From positions 23,102 to 87,101 of the forward strand of contig CAYRLG010000015.1 of the NCBI GenBank assembly GCA_964425195.1: 64,000 nt of DNA, given 5' to 3'. The position numbers and the translations under genes are program-made. Shown here piece by piece: positions 8,984 to 18,026 of this stretch (within the stretch, counting starts at the first letter, position 1; every line of letters begins with the position of its first letter). This DNA is from Desulfamplus sp964425195 (GTDB taxonomy: Bacteria > Desulfobacterota > Desulfobacteria > Desulfobacterales > Desulfobacteraceae). The notes beneath the pieces were generated by a model that searched no databases, was not told the DNA's origin, and saw only the letters and a list, made by a program, of their open reading frames with translations.

Positions 8984-9970
8984 ATGTCAGATACAGTAAG
9001 TGTAATTATTCCTACATTCAATAGAGCATGGTGCGTTCTTGACGCAATAAAATCAGTTTTTGAACAAAATTACTACCTATCTTCACAGCGTAATAGCCAA
9101 AATCTTCATAAACAGTCAGATACTAATGAATTTAATTCATCTATAAATAGCCGTAAATCTTTAGTTGAGATAATTGTAGTGGATGATGGGTCAACTGATA
9201 ACACCTATGAACTTCTTAAGCCATTTACAAATATAAAACCTGTAGAGCCATATAAGAGAGCTATAACTCTCTTGCGACAGGAAAATAGAGGAGTAAGTGC
9301 TGCCAGAAATCTTGGCATAAGACACAGCAGTGGCGATTTTATAGCATTTTTAGATTCAGACGATCTTTGGATGCCAGATAAACTATCGTGCCAAGTCGAT
9401 TTTTTTTGTAAAAATCCAGATGCTATGATTTGTCAAACCGAAGAGATTTGGCTACGTAACGGTAAAAGGGTAAATCCAAAACATAAACATAAAAAGTTAT
9501 CTGGTATGATATTTGAACCATCACTGAACCTATGCCTTGTCAGCCCATCAGCAGTTATGATGAGGCGAGAATTTTTTGATATTAAAGGTTTTTTTGACGA
9601 AACTCTTAAAGCATGTGAAGATTACGATCTCTGGCTTCGTACAGCTTTGGATATGCCAATATGGCTTGTTGATAAACCTTGTATTATTAAAAAAGGTGGG
9701 CATTATGATCAACTATCATCAAATCACTCTTTGGACAAATACAGGATACGTTCAATACTGAATCTGCTTACCAACTCAACTCAAAATAGAACTCTTACTG
9801 CAACCCAAAGAGAGGCTGCTATAAGAGTTTTACGTTATAAATGCGATATTTACAGTAAAGGCTGTATTAAGAGAGGAAAAATAGAAGAGGCTTGCTATTA
9901 TAAAAATTTAGTTACCTTTGATTTTGATTCTGTAAAAAATATTGACAATATTAGAGATGAACCAATATAA
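8984..9970 (+). CDS. Family 2 glycosyltransferase
   Basis: Cytoplasmic GT-A fold transferase of 328 residues that would move a sugar from a nucleotide donor to an envelope or extracellular glycan acceptor. The N-terminal VSVIIPTFNRAW, the VVDDGSTDNT nucleotide-binding segment, QENRGVSAARNLG and the metal-binding FLDSDDLW (DxD-type) are clear. The acceptor side has CEDYDLWLRTAL, the general-base region of GT2 enzymes. Unusually, about 30 hydrophilic Ser/Asn/Gln-rich residues (31-60) are inserted between the first helix and the second strand. GGAAGG precedes the ATG. Neighbours give no pathway; donor and acceptor are unknown. Confidence 0.88.
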   Translation: MSDTVSVIIPTFNRAWCVLDAIKSVFEQNYYLSSQRNSQNLHKQSDTNEFNSSINSRKSLVEIIVVDDGSTDNTYELLKPFTNIKPVEPYKRAITLLRQENRGVSAARNLGIRHSSGDFIAFLDSDDLWMPDKLSCQVDFFCKNPDAMICQTEEIWLRNGKRVNPKHKHKKLSGMIFEPSLNLCLVSPSAVMMRREFFDIKGFFDETLKACEDYDLWLRTALDMPIWLVDKPCIIKKGGHYDQLSSNHSLDKYRIRSILNLLTNSTQNRTLTATQREAAIRVLRYKCDIYSKGCIKRGKIEEACYYKNLVTFDFDSVKNIDNIRDEPI

Positions 9971-10089
9971 AGCTCATAAATATTTGGATATTTAAATTTG
10001 TAAAAAAATATGTCCAAATGGCAAAACCTCTTTTTATAGGTTAAACCACAATATTGAAGAAATTCTATTTGATAATAAGGAGTTTTACA

Positions 10090-10488
10090 ATGAAAGTTGT
10101 TTTTCCGTCAAACAGTGAACTTGGTCTTACTGGTTCTGTTTATAACCATTTTGGTTCTGCACCATTTTTTGTTATTGTAGATAGCGATACAGGAGATTAT
10201 GAAGTCATCACCAATCTTGACAAAGAGCACTCTCACGGCAACTGCCAACCTCTTAAAGCTATGGGTAACATAACTGCTGATGTGATTGTAGTTGGTGGTA
10301 TTGGAGATGGGGCATTAAAAAAACTTGTAAATGCGGGAATGGAAGTATTTCGTGCAGTTGAAGGTACGGTTCATACTAATCTTCAATTACTTAAAGAGAA
10401 ACGACTTGATAAATTTACCCCAAAAATGACCTGTATATCTCACAGCCATAATGGGGGATGTAGCGGACATGGGCATCACCATCTTTAG
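10090..10488 (+). CDS. NifX/NifB-type dinitrogenase iron-molybdenum cofactor-binding domain protein
   Basis: Small cytoplasmic protein (132 residues) of the NifX/NafY/NifB-C-terminal fold that binds Fe-Mo-S type clusters or other metal clusters in anaerobes. The pattern MKVVFPS, HFGSAPFFVIVD and VVGGIGDGALKKLVNAGMEV is characteristic. The tail from about residue 115 is rich in His and Cys (CISHSHNGGCSGHGHHHL), a likely metal site. The frame is open from 10054, but the ATG at 10090 has a well-spaced AAGGAG (10077-10082) and matches the family start. No nif genes are present, so a role in nitrogen fixation is not implied; such orphans are common in sulfate reducers. Confidence 0.88.
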   Translation: MKVVFPSNSELGLTGSVYNHFGSAPFFVIVDSDTGDYEVITNLDKEHSHGNCQPLKAMGNITADVIVVGGIGDGALKKLVNAGMEVFRAVEGTVHTNLQLLKEKRLDKFTPKMTCISHSHNGGCSGHGHHHL

Positions 10489-10507
10489 GGTTAAATATTG
10501 ATGCGAC

Positions 10508-11209
10508 TTAACGCAGCCATGACACCACTGCTTTAAGCAGATCAATTAAATCCATATCATTTTTTTGAGAGCGGAAATCTCTATTTGACACAGAGTAGCA
10601 GGATAAATCAATTGCTCTATTCTGATATTCATCTTTTTTCCGCTCTTTTCTCTCCCGTTCACGTTTTTCCATCTTCCTATTTTCATTCTCTCTCTGTTCG
10701 TGTAGAAGCTCTCCCCCTGCTTTTTTCCACTCAAACAGGTGACGTAACTCACCAGCATTGAGCCAGATTCCGTGCTCTTTACATCTATCTACAATAACAC
10801 CGCTTTTTGTTCCAAAACTTATTCTGTTCATAAAATTGTAGCAGACTGGACATCTGATATATACAACCTTGCTCTCTTTTGGTCTCATTGCTAAATTTAT
10901 GTTATCCAATTTTTTCAGATTGATGTTATAAACATGCTTTACCGATACATCAAGAAGAGTTTCAAGCTCTCCGGGATCAAAAAAAAGACCAAAACACTCC
11001 TCACACCGTTCAATTAGAAATTTTCCATCTATTTTAAGATCAATAGTTTGAAGTTTAATATTACACTTAGGACATATCCGTTCAGATAGAGGCTCTTCTG
11101 TAGTAAAGTCGTGAACACCTCTAAGATCAGTATCATTCCTACTGCCGCAATATTCACACTCTATAGAATTAGAAGGAAGTGGAGCTGCACAGTTAATACA
11201 TTTTGCCAT
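10508..11209 (-). CDS. Protein with repeated zinc-ribbon (TFIIB-type) domains
   Basis: A 233-residue cytoplasmic protein with three cysteine clusters: an N-terminal ribbon (C4-x2-C, then CEYCG), a second at about 46-76 (CPKCN ... CEECFGLFFDPGELE) and a third at about 118-155 (CPVCYNF ... CKEHGIWLNAGELRHLF). The second and third match the zf-TFIIB pattern in which the last ligand is followed by hydrophobic-D/N-x-GEL. The region 160-195 is a highly charged helix (K/R/E-rich), likely a coiled coil. It is probably cotranscribed with the SPFH protein 39 bases upstream; such pairs suggest a membrane-associated assembly, function unknown. Confidence 0.82.
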   Translation of the reverse strand: MAKCINCAAPLPSNSIECEYCGSRNDTDLRGVHDFTTEEPLSERICPKCNIKLQTIDLKIDGKFLIERCEECFGLFFDPGELETLLDVSVKHVYNINLKKLDNINLAMRPKESKVVYIRCPVCYNFMNRISFGTKSGVIVDRCKEHGIWLNAGELRHLFEWKKAGGELLHEQRENENRKMEKRERERKERKKDEYQNRAIDLSCYSVSNRDFRSQKNDMDLIDLLKAVVSWLR

Positions 11210-11248
11210 ATTAGAAAATTTCCTGAATTCAGTTAAATATTGGCTTTT

Positions 11249-12379
11249 TCAGTCAAATTTAGGAAGTGGTGGGGGAACACTTTTAAATGAGGCTCTCATC
11301 TCTTCGATAGTATCTGCTCTCTGCCAACCGTCAAGCCCTTGCCTCCATATCAGCGTAGTTGGCTTAATTTTCTCTTTTCTGATATTTCTAATAATAACTT
11401 TAAGTTCCAGCGGACCAACTCTTTTACCTTTTCCTGCAATATAGTATTCCACAACCGGTTCTATTGCTGGAGGTGCTGGTGGAGTTAAGATAGAAGGGAA
11501 ATTACCATCCCCTTGACCAGAGTTGCTTTTCATCGACTCTGCCATAAGATTTGCCATAGCAAATCCCATCCCCATTCCTACACCAGATGCAGAATCTCCT
11601 CCCTGGTTATTTGCAGCTAACTCCATTGCATTAGCACTTTGGAACTTAAAGTAATTATCTAAATTTCCAACAATTCCCATACTGCTTCTTTTATCCATTG
11701 CCTCTTCAACTTCAGTGGGAAAGGAGATATTTTCAACAAGTAGTTTTGTAATATCAAGCCCATATTCTAAAAATTCAGGCGATATAATTTTTGTTAAAAC
11801 TAAAGAGAGTTCATCATAACTTGATGTAAGATCAAGTATGGAGATATTTCTACCTCCTAAGAGATCAGAAAAGCGTGTAATAATAAGGTTTCTAAGCTGT
11901 TCCGTCACCTTTTCGAGAGTAAAATGTCCATCTGTTCCAACAATTTCCCTTATAAAGCGTGCGGGTTCAGATATTTTGACAACATAAGTTCCAAACGCCC
12001 GAAGTCTTACTGGTCCAAACTCAGGGTCTCGTAAAACAACGGGATTTTTTGTACCCCATTTAAGGTTAGTAAAATTTTTTAGATTAACAAAATAGACCTC
12101 TGCCTTAAAAGGGCTATGAAAACCATATTTCCATCCAGCAAGAGTTGAGAGAATTGGTAAGTTATCGGTATCTAAAGTGTAGTGTCCAGATGGAAATATA
12201 TCTGCAATCTGCCCTCTTTGAACAAATACAGCGGCTTGTGATTGTCTAACAATAAGCTGTGCACCATATTTAATCTCATTGTCATACCTTGGAAATCGGT
12301 AAACCATCGTATTAGACGAGTCATCAATCCACTCAATTATATCAACAAATTCGGCTTTTACCTTATCCCATAGTGCCAT
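11249..12379 (-). CDS. SPFH-domain (YdjI-like) protein with C-terminal GYF-type domain
   Basis: A 376-residue protein. Residues about 20-240 match the SPFH/YdjI family, with QRGQIADIFPSGHYTLDTDNLP and the NPVVLRDPEFGPVRLRAFGTYVVKI segment. A Gly/Met-rich linker (about 255-290) and a Pro-rich stretch follow. The C-terminal 60 residues (YYIAGKGKRVGPLELKVII ... TLIWRQGLDGWQRA) form a GYF_2 domain, usually a protein-protein interaction module at membranes. No transmembrane helix is seen, so it probably associates peripherally. Its neighbour encodes a zinc-ribbon protein, a pairing also seen around YdjI-type genes. Cellular role unknown. Confidence 0.85.
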   Translation of the reverse strand: MALWDKVKAEFVDIIEWIDDSSNTMVYRFPRYDNEIKYGAQLIVRQSQAAVFVQRGQIADIFPSGHYTLDTDNLPILSTLAGWKYGFHSPFKAEVYFVNLKNFTNLKWGTKNPVVLRDPEFGPVRLRAFGTYVVKISEPARFIREIVGTDGHFTLEKVTEQLRNLIITRFSDLLGGRNISILDLTSSYDELSLVLTKIISPEFLEYGLDITKLLVENISFPTEVEEAMDKRSSMGIVGNLDNYFKFQSANAMELAANNQGGDSASGVGMGMGFAMANLMAESMKSNSGQGDGNFPSILTPPAPPAIEPVVEYYIAGKGKRVGPLELKVIIRNIRKEKIKPTTLIWRQGLDGWQRADTIEEMRASFKSVPPPLPKFD

Positions 12380-12534
12380 GGTATTTTCCTTATCTGCTCC
12401 CTCTTATTGTCATAGTGATTCATCAAAATTTTTAAAGTGTTAGATTTATCTGCTTTTTTGAAGAATATCTAATACCACTGTTCTGTGCAATAAAAAAACA
12501 TTGCAACATATACATTTTTAAAGTAAGGCATTAC

Positions 12535-12570
12535 CCTTTGATTTTATCCATAAATTGATAAAATCAAAGG
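12535..12570. promoter_or_regulatory. Perfect 14-bp inverted repeat upstream of the AEC transporter
   Basis: CCTTTGATTTTATC (12535-12548) and GATAAAATCAAAGG (12557-12570) are exact reverse complements separated by CATAAATT. It lies in the divergent spacer between the SPFH gene and the transporter, ending 70 bases before the transporter ATG. No U-tract follows on either strand, which argues against a terminator and for a regulator-binding site or a structured leader. The rest of 12380-12640 shows nothing recognisable. Confidence 0.45.
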
Positions 12571-12640
12571 AGAAGTAACACACTGTCTTATTAAAAAATT
12601 TACAATTATAATAGAAGCGTAATTGAGGTTTAATAATCCC

Positions 12641-13660
12641 ATGCAGATATTTTCAACAATTATACCAATTTTTTTGATAATTTTTATTGGCTGGTTGATA
12701 AGAAAAAGAGAGTTTATGCCAGTTTCATTTCTTGTACCTGCAAACAAGATTGTCTATTACATTGCGATTCCTGCGATGATATTTAGTGCTGTTGCAAAAG
12801 CATCATTTCACGATGAGTTCAATATAAAAATTTTATTTATAACATTTACATCTCTTTTTATCGTGGCAGGTAGTGCATGGCTTGTGACAGCAATATCTAA
12901 TATTCCAAAAAGAATGAAAGGCACCTTTATTCAAAGTTCCTTTCATGGAAATTTTGGATATATAGGTCTTGCAGTTGTATTTTACTACCTTGGTGATTCA
13001 GGATTTGCAAATGCCAGTATATTTGCAGGATTTATAATGATACTGCAAAACATGTTAGCAGTTGCTGTTTTACAGTTGTACTCAGGCAATGGAGATAGTT
13101 CTGTAAAATATGAAAACGTAGAATATGAAAACAATGATAGAATAGATAGCTCTTTAGATTCAAATAGTAATTCTCGAAAATATAAACAACAGACAAAAAA
13201 AGAGATATTAGCAGCAAATCTTAGAGCAATTGTAAGGCATCCCATAATTTTATCTGCAATAGGTGGAATAATCTTTTCTCTATCTGAGATACCACTACCT
13301 ATGCTTGTTGACAGAACACTATCTATCTTAAGTGGCATGGCATTACCTCTTGCTCTACTTTTGATAGGCGCAACAATTTCGTTTAAAGTAATCTGCTCTT
13401 ACATGTTGCAGATCGTAGAGATAAGTTTTTTCAAATTAATTTTAATGCCAGGGATCGGAGTTTTACTATTTTACCTGTTCTCAATTCCTCCATCTGAATA
13501 CCTTCCAGCATTAATATTGCTTGCATCTCCTACTGCAACAATGGTCTATGTCATGTCACAGGAGATGGATGGAGATCCAGATTTTGCAGTTGCAGCCCTC
13601 TCTGCCTGCACTATGCTCTCGGCAGTAAGCTTTACGATCTGGTTAAATATTTTATCTTGA
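12641..13660 (+). CDS. AEC-family (auxin efflux carrier type) permease
   Basis: Inner-membrane transporter of 339 residues with about ten hydrophobic helices in the two 5-helix halves typical of AEC carriers; bacterial members move malate, malonate or other small carboxylates. The second half has the conserved LALLLIGATI segment, and the late LASPTATMVYVMSQEMDGDP motif is characteristic. A hydrophilic loop of about 40 residues, rich in Ser/Asn/Glu/Lys (nt about 13090-13205), separates the halves and is longer than usual. The frame continues to a TTG at 12623, but the ATG at 12641 has GAGG upstream and is preferred. Substrate unknown. Confidence 0.88.
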   Translation: MQIFSTIIPIFLIIFIGWLIRKREFMPVSFLVPANKIVYYIAIPAMIFSAVAKASFHDEFNIKILFITFTSLFIVAGSAWLVTAISNIPKRMKGTFIQSSFHGNFGYIGLAVVFYYLGDSGFANASIFAGFIMILQNMLAVAVLQLYSGNGDSSVKYENVEYENNDRIDSSLDSNSNSRKYKQQTKKEILAANLRAIVRHPIILSAIGGIIFSLSEIPLPMLVDRTLSILSGMALPLALLLIGATISFKVICSYMLQIVEISFFKLILMPGIGVLLFYLFSIPPSEYLPALILLASPTATMVYVMSQEMDGDPDFAVAALSACTMLSAVSFTIWLNILS

Positions 13661-13810
13661 GCCAATCAAAGCCCAGGATAGATTGTCTATCTTACTATTC
13701 TGATTACAATAAAAAAGATATTATTGACATCTAATTTAAAGATAACTTAGAGAAATTGGGCAACAAAATTGTAATAATTTAAAGGTAGAATCTCTTAGAA
13801 AGCAAAACAG

Positions 13811-14617
13811 ATGAAAAAAAATTTCAAACTTATAATAGAATATGATGGAACAGGTTTTGCTGGCTGGCAGGTTCAGAAAAACGGCTTAACAGTTCAAGGA
13901 GAGCTTGAAAAAGCAATATCCCTTATTCTTAATCAACCAATTAGAATTACTGGCTCAGGCAGAACAGATGCCGGAGTCCATGCGATGGGTCAAGTTGCAA
14001 ATTTTCATGCCAATACAGAGATCTCTCCTAAAAATTTGTTAAAAGGACTTAACAGTATAATAAAAACTCCTATTGTAATAAGATCGTGCCATATCGTCTC
14101 TCCTAACTTTCATGCACGATACAGTGCTCTTTCAAAGGAGTATCACTATCATATTTTAAACAGTGATACTAATTATGCTGTGGGAAGAGATTATATCTGG
14201 CATATAAAGATACCTCTTGATATTGAAAAAATAAATAGATGTTGTGCAATGCTTATTGGTGATCATGATTTTAAATCATTTGAGGCAAGTGGAAGTCCAA
14301 GAGAACATACGATCAGAACAATATATAATGCACAGATGGACTGTTATGAAAAAAACTACAGTTACCTAAGAGATACAAAAAGCTATCTTATAGGCAATAA
14401 CAATATAAATTCTAACAAACATCTTGTATTTAAGATTAGAGGAAGTGGTTTTTTACGTTTTATGGTGAGAAATATATTAGGCACACTTGTGATGGTAGGA
14501 TTATCACGAATAACTGTCGATGCTTTCAAAGATATCCTAAATGCAAAAGATAGAACCCTTGCCGGTGCAACTGCTCCAGCAAGGGGACTTTTTTTGATGT
14601 GTGTAAATTATGATTGA
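13811..14617 (+). CDS. truA: tRNA pseudouridine(38-40) synthase
   Basis: Converts uridines 38, 39 and 40 of the tRNA anticodon arm to pseudouridine. At 268 residues it is close to the family length. The catalytic aspartate is D53 in GSGRTDAGVHA; the N-terminal YDGTGFAGWQ and the C-terminal GSGFLRFMVRNILGTLVMVG motifs are intact. Residues about 181-203 are an Asn/Ser/Tyr-rich insertion absent from typical TruA. It is monocistronic here, and its last 10 bases overlap the convergent aminotransferase gene. Confidence 0.96.
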   Translation: MKKNFKLIIEYDGTGFAGWQVQKNGLTVQGELEKAISLILNQPIRITGSGRTDAGVHAMGQVANFHANTEISPKNLLKGLNSIIKTPIVIRSCHIVSPNFHARYSALSKEYHYHILNSDTNYAVGRDYIWHIKIPLDIEKINRCCAMLIGDHDFKSFEASGSPREHTIRTIYNAQMDCYEKNYSYLRDTKSYLIGNNNINSNKHLVFKIRGSGFLRFMVRNILGTLVMVGLSRITVDAFKDILNAKDRTLAGATAPARGLFLMCVNYD

Positions 14618-15966
14618 TTTTTTCTTAAGTCGTCGATTCCCTGAAGAACCATATCAAAAAGCTCTTTTACCTGCTCTTTTTCAAGGCAGGAAAATGCAAC
14701 TCTTATATTGTTACTACCAATTGAGATAAGACCAATACCATATTTATTTAGCATGTGTAAACGTAATGTCTCAGCATCAACATCTTTGAGGCGTATGCAC
14801 ATGAAATAACCAGAATTGAATGGATATACATCCCAAGCTCCATCGTATTCAGAAGACTTTAATACCTCTTTTATTGTTACGGCTCTTGATTTAAGCAGAT
14901 CAAATTTTTCCTGTTTATATTCAGGGTATTTCTCATTCTCCATAGATTTGAGTACAATTGATTGGCTAAGATGAGAAACATTAGAGACACAACCTCTTAT
15001 ACATCCAGCAGTTTTTTTCTCCAAGGCTAAGTAAAGATCGCTTAAACCAGACTCTTCACCACAACAGCTAAAATTTGTGGAAGATAAATCCAATCCGATT
15101 CCATAAGTTACAAAACCGGTACGAAGCCCCCAAACATAATCTTCTTTAGTTGCCCCATCCAACTTTACAGCAACAAGTCGTTTATCAGCTCCAGCAAATA
15201 GTGAAAACAGAGACTCCTTCATAGTCTTATCTTCAAAAAATAGACCAAAATAGGCATCATCACACCCTACAACAACATTAGTTCCACCTTTAGCAATGTT
15301 TATTATAATATTGGCTATCCTATTTGCCTCTTCAACAGAGACAGTATATCCCGTAGGATTATGAGGAAAATTGAGTAGAGTAATAATTTTCTTATTTTTA
15401 GAAGCCTCTTGGAGCATGATTGCTTCAAATGCGTCAATATCCATCTGCTTTAAATCAGGTGTATAGGTGTTATACTGGACAATTTTGGCACGATTTCTGA
15501 CACCAAAGGTCATGCTGTAGTTACCCCACATCATATCAGGTAATATGACGGTATCGCCAGCGTCAATCCATAAATCAGCAAAAGTACTTACTGCATGGGT
15601 GATACCTCCTGTAACTACTGGCAAGCTTATCTGCTTTCCATTAAGAGAAGGATTTTTTTGGAAAAGAGCACTTTTCCATCTCTCTCTAAGTTCAGGTATG
15701 CCAAACGATGAGGCGTAGGGAAGAAAATCATCAGGTGCAATGCCATTAATAAGAGCTGTAACAGAGGATAAAGCCATCACTTTATTATTCTGCTTTGCTA
15801 TACCTATAGTGGCATTTATTTTATGAGCTTTTTGTTTGGCTTCAGCACTCTGAGTCAATATCCCTTTAGGAAAATAGAGTTTTTTACCCATTTCGGATAA
15901 CATCTCAAAAACATAGGGATTTATTTTTTCTATAATAGCATTTAATTCTACGGCAAGAGGATTCAT
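14608..15966 (-). CDS. PLP-dependent class I/II aminotransferase
   Basis: A 452-residue fold-type I aminotransferase. It has the NFPHNPTGY motif (the Asn contacts PLP), DDAYFGLFF (the Asp binds the pyridine nitrogen and the Tyr its O3') and the probable Schiff-base lysine in LDGATKEDYVWGLRTGF, with the arginine that follows binding phosphate or carboxylate. The open frame extends to 16170, but that extension overlaps the upstream cysteine-rich gene in another frame and is not aminotransferase-like; the ATG at 15966, preceded by AGGAAA, is the real start. Amino donor and acceptor are not determinable from sequence. Confidence 0.9.
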   Translation of the reverse strand: MNPLAVELNAIIEKINPYVFEMLSEMGKKLYFPKGILTQSAEAKQKAHKINATIGIAKQNNKVMALSSVTALINGIAPDDFLPYASSFGIPELRERWKSALFQKNPSLNGKQISLPVVTGGITHAVSTFADLWIDAGDTVILPDMMWGNYSMTFGVRNRAKIVQYNTYTPDLKQMDIDAFEAIMLQEASKNKKIITLLNFPHNPTGYTVSVEEANRIANIIINIAKGGTNVVVGCDDAYFGLFFEDKTMKESLFSLFAGADKRLVAVKLDGATKEDYVWGLRTGFVTYGIGLDLSSTNFSCCGEESGLSDLYLALEKKTAGCIRGCVSNVSHLSQSIVLKSMENEKYPEYKQEKFDLLKSRAVTIKEVLKSSEYDGAWDVYPFNSGYFMCIRLKDVDAETLRLHMLNKYGIGLISIGSNNIRVAFSCLEKEQVKELFDMVLQGIDDLRKNQS

Positions 15967-15997
15967 TGTAAATAGGTTTCCTGATATATAGCTGGAA

Positions 15998-16270
15998 TTA
16001 TTTTCTTTTTGATGCCTTAATTGGATTGAGCTTCTGTTTCTTAACTTCAACAACAACTTTTTCATGTGTTGCAAGGTTACAGATACCATTTTTCCACTTA
16101 ATTGAAGGTTCTGGAGCTGCGGCACAAAATTTTCCATTAGCGTTTTCCACAACTCTCTGACATCCCTCACACCGCTCTACTATAGGCTTGCACTCTCCTC
16201 CGTTATATTTACAGCCATTGGCAGACATAAAAACACATTCATCACCATTTCTTACAGTTGTACAGATCAT
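15998..16270 (-). CDS. PxxKW-family cysteine-rich protein
   Basis: A 90-residue small cytoplasmic protein with nine cysteines in CxxxC/CxxC-like groups (CTTVRNGDEC, CKYNGGEC, CEGC, KFC, GIC) and the PSIKW element that names the PxxKW family, known mainly from sulfate-reducing deltaproteobacteria. The cysteine pattern suggests an Fe-S cluster or zinc site. The last 15 residues are very basic. It lies 31 bases upstream of the aminotransferase on the same strand, so the two may be cotranscribed. Its function is not known. Confidence 0.82.
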   Translation of the reverse strand: MICTTVRNGDECVFMSANGCKYNGGECKPIVERCEGCQRVVENANGKFCAAAPEPSIKWKNGICNLATHEKVVVEVKKQKLNPIKASKRK

Positions 16271-16448
16271 TTATTTAACCCCATATATTTTTTTCAAAAA
16301 TAATGGAAACCATTTGGTTTCCGCAAGTACTATTTTTAACCAATCTTTTTTTGAACGAAGCAATATACCATTATCCAATAATATGTCAATACTTTGATAA
16401 CTTAGACAACATCAATTCTAAGAGAGTATGTTTTTTATCTCTATACAT

Positions 16449-17981
16449 TTAGCATTTATTTGATTTGTACATATTTCTCATATCACGTTTTAGAATTTTT
16501 CCAGCCACATTAAGAGGAAACTCCTTCATAAACATTACATCATGCACTCGCTGAAATTTAGCATCAACTCTGTCATTAATCCACTTAATCAATGTATTAG
16601 GTTCTAATTCAGAATTAGGTGCTGGAACTACCGCAGCTATAGGTACCTCTCCCCATTTATCATCAGGAATACCAATAACTGCAACCTGATTTACCTCTGG
16701 GTGCTGAATGACCACCTCTTCAATATCTTTAGGATAGACATTTACTCCACCTGAGATAATCATATCTTTCATACGATCAACAAGAAACAAAAATCCTTCA
16801 TCATCAACATATCCAAGATCGCCTGTATGTAACCATCCATCGATAATAGCCTTTTGCGTTAAATCTGGACGATTGTAATATCCAGCCATAATCATGGGGC
16901 TTTTACCACATATCTCTCCAATCTCTCCTGGTAAGCACTCTTCTCCATTAGGGCGTAAAATCCGCATTGACATAAATGGTGCAGGCACACCTACAGAACC
17001 AACTTTTCTGATAGCATCATGCTTATCAAGAATGGTCATAAACCCTTCTGTTAATCCATAAAGTTCATAGAATACACCCGGCAGCACTTTATTTAAACGA
17101 TGTTTATACTCCATAAGGAGCGGTGCCCCCACGTTATGTATCATCTCTAAAGATGCCAATTTTTCAGGTGAAAACTCATCACTATTTAGTATTGCCATGA
17201 TCTGAGCTGGAACCATAACAATATGTGTCACCTTTTCTCTTTCAATATCTCGAATTACCTGTTCTGGGTCAAATGTTTTATGGAGAATATAGGTAGCCCC
17301 CAAGAACATCCAAGGCATAAGATCAAGCATTGCTCCGTTAAATACAATTGCACCTGCATGGAGTACAACACTCTCTGGAGTCATTCTCCATGATGAAGAA
17401 AAGATTGTACAATACATAGCCCTTACATAATGAGTATGTACAATACCTTTAGGTTCTCCTGTTGTACCACTTGAATACATAATGTTGTAGATATCATTGT
17501 CATCTAAAATAACCCCTTCTGGATTCTCCTCAGATGAGTCTGCTATAAAATCATCATAGGATTTAAAACCTTTCCTGTTTTTCTTAAGACCAACTAAAAT
17601 ATAGCGATCATCTTTAATATATGGAAGGTCGCCTCTGATGATATCCAACGTATCTGCAAAAGAGGCATCTGCAATTACCATTAAAGTATCTGAGCTTTGG
17701 AGAAGAGATGAAAGACCACTCTCTTTTAGCATGGTGCTGGAGGGTACAATTACAAGTCCTGTCTTTGCAGCAGCCCAATATGCAGCCATTAGCACAACAC
17801 AATTAGGCAACAAGGTTGCGAATTTGTCCCCTTTTTTAAGCCCAGAATTCAAAAGAGCATTAGCCAGTCTATTAACATATCTGTTGAACTCACGATAATT
17901 AAAACGCTCATCACCACAAACAAAAGCTGTATGATCTGGACGATATTTTGCGTGATGAGAAAGAAGGATGCCAATATCCAT
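16449..17981 (-). CDS. AMP-forming acyl-CoA synthetase (first copy)
   Basis: ANL-superfamily ligase of 510 residues that activates a carboxylic acid with ATP and joins it to CoA. The P-loop-like YSSGTTGEPKG is at about 169-179; YELYGLTEG, WLHTGDLGYVDDEGF and RMKDMIISGGVNVYP are intact, and the adenylation lysine sits in NVAGKILKR near the C-terminus. It is shorter than FadD and closer to medium-chain or aryl acid ligases. AAGGAG precedes the ATG. It starts 45 bases after the PilZ gene on the same strand. Acid substrate unknown. Confidence 0.92.
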   Translation of the reverse strand: MDIGILLSHHAKYRPDHTAFVCGDERFNYREFNRYVNRLANALLNSGLKKGDKFATLLPNCVVLMAAYWAAAKTGLVIVPSSTMLKESGLSSLLQSSDTLMVIADASFADTLDIIRGDLPYIKDDRYILVGLKKNRKGFKSYDDFIADSSEENPEGVILDDNDIYNIMYSSGTTGEPKGIVHTHYVRAMYCTIFSSSWRMTPESVVLHAGAIVFNGAMLDLMPWMFLGATYILHKTFDPEQVIRDIEREKVTHIVMVPAQIMAILNSDEFSPEKLASLEMIHNVGAPLLMEYKHRLNKVLPGVFYELYGLTEGFMTILDKHDAIRKVGSVGVPAPFMSMRILRPNGEECLPGEIGEICGKSPMIMAGYYNRPDLTQKAIIDGWLHTGDLGYVDDEGFLFLVDRMKDMIISGGVNVYPKDIEEVVIQHPEVNQVAVIGIPDDKWGEVPIAAVVPAPNSELEPNTLIKWINDRVDAKFQRVHDVMFMKEFPLNVAGKILKRDMRNMYKSNKC

Positions 17982-18026
17982 AGCTATTTCTCCTTAAAAA
18001 AATTTTATTTGTTAATAAACTCAGAA

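Noticed and set aside
10090..10488. Nitrogen fixation locus
   Set aside because: Only one NifX-like domain protein is present; no nifHDK, nifE, nifN or complete NifB.
13690..13712. Short hairpin GATAGA/TCTATC after the AEC transporter as terminator
   Set aside because: Only six base pairs and no U-tract.
15967..16170. 68-residue N-terminal extension of the aminotransferase
   Set aside because: It overlaps the cysteine-rich gene in another frame and lacks similarity to aminotransferases; a good start exists at 15966.
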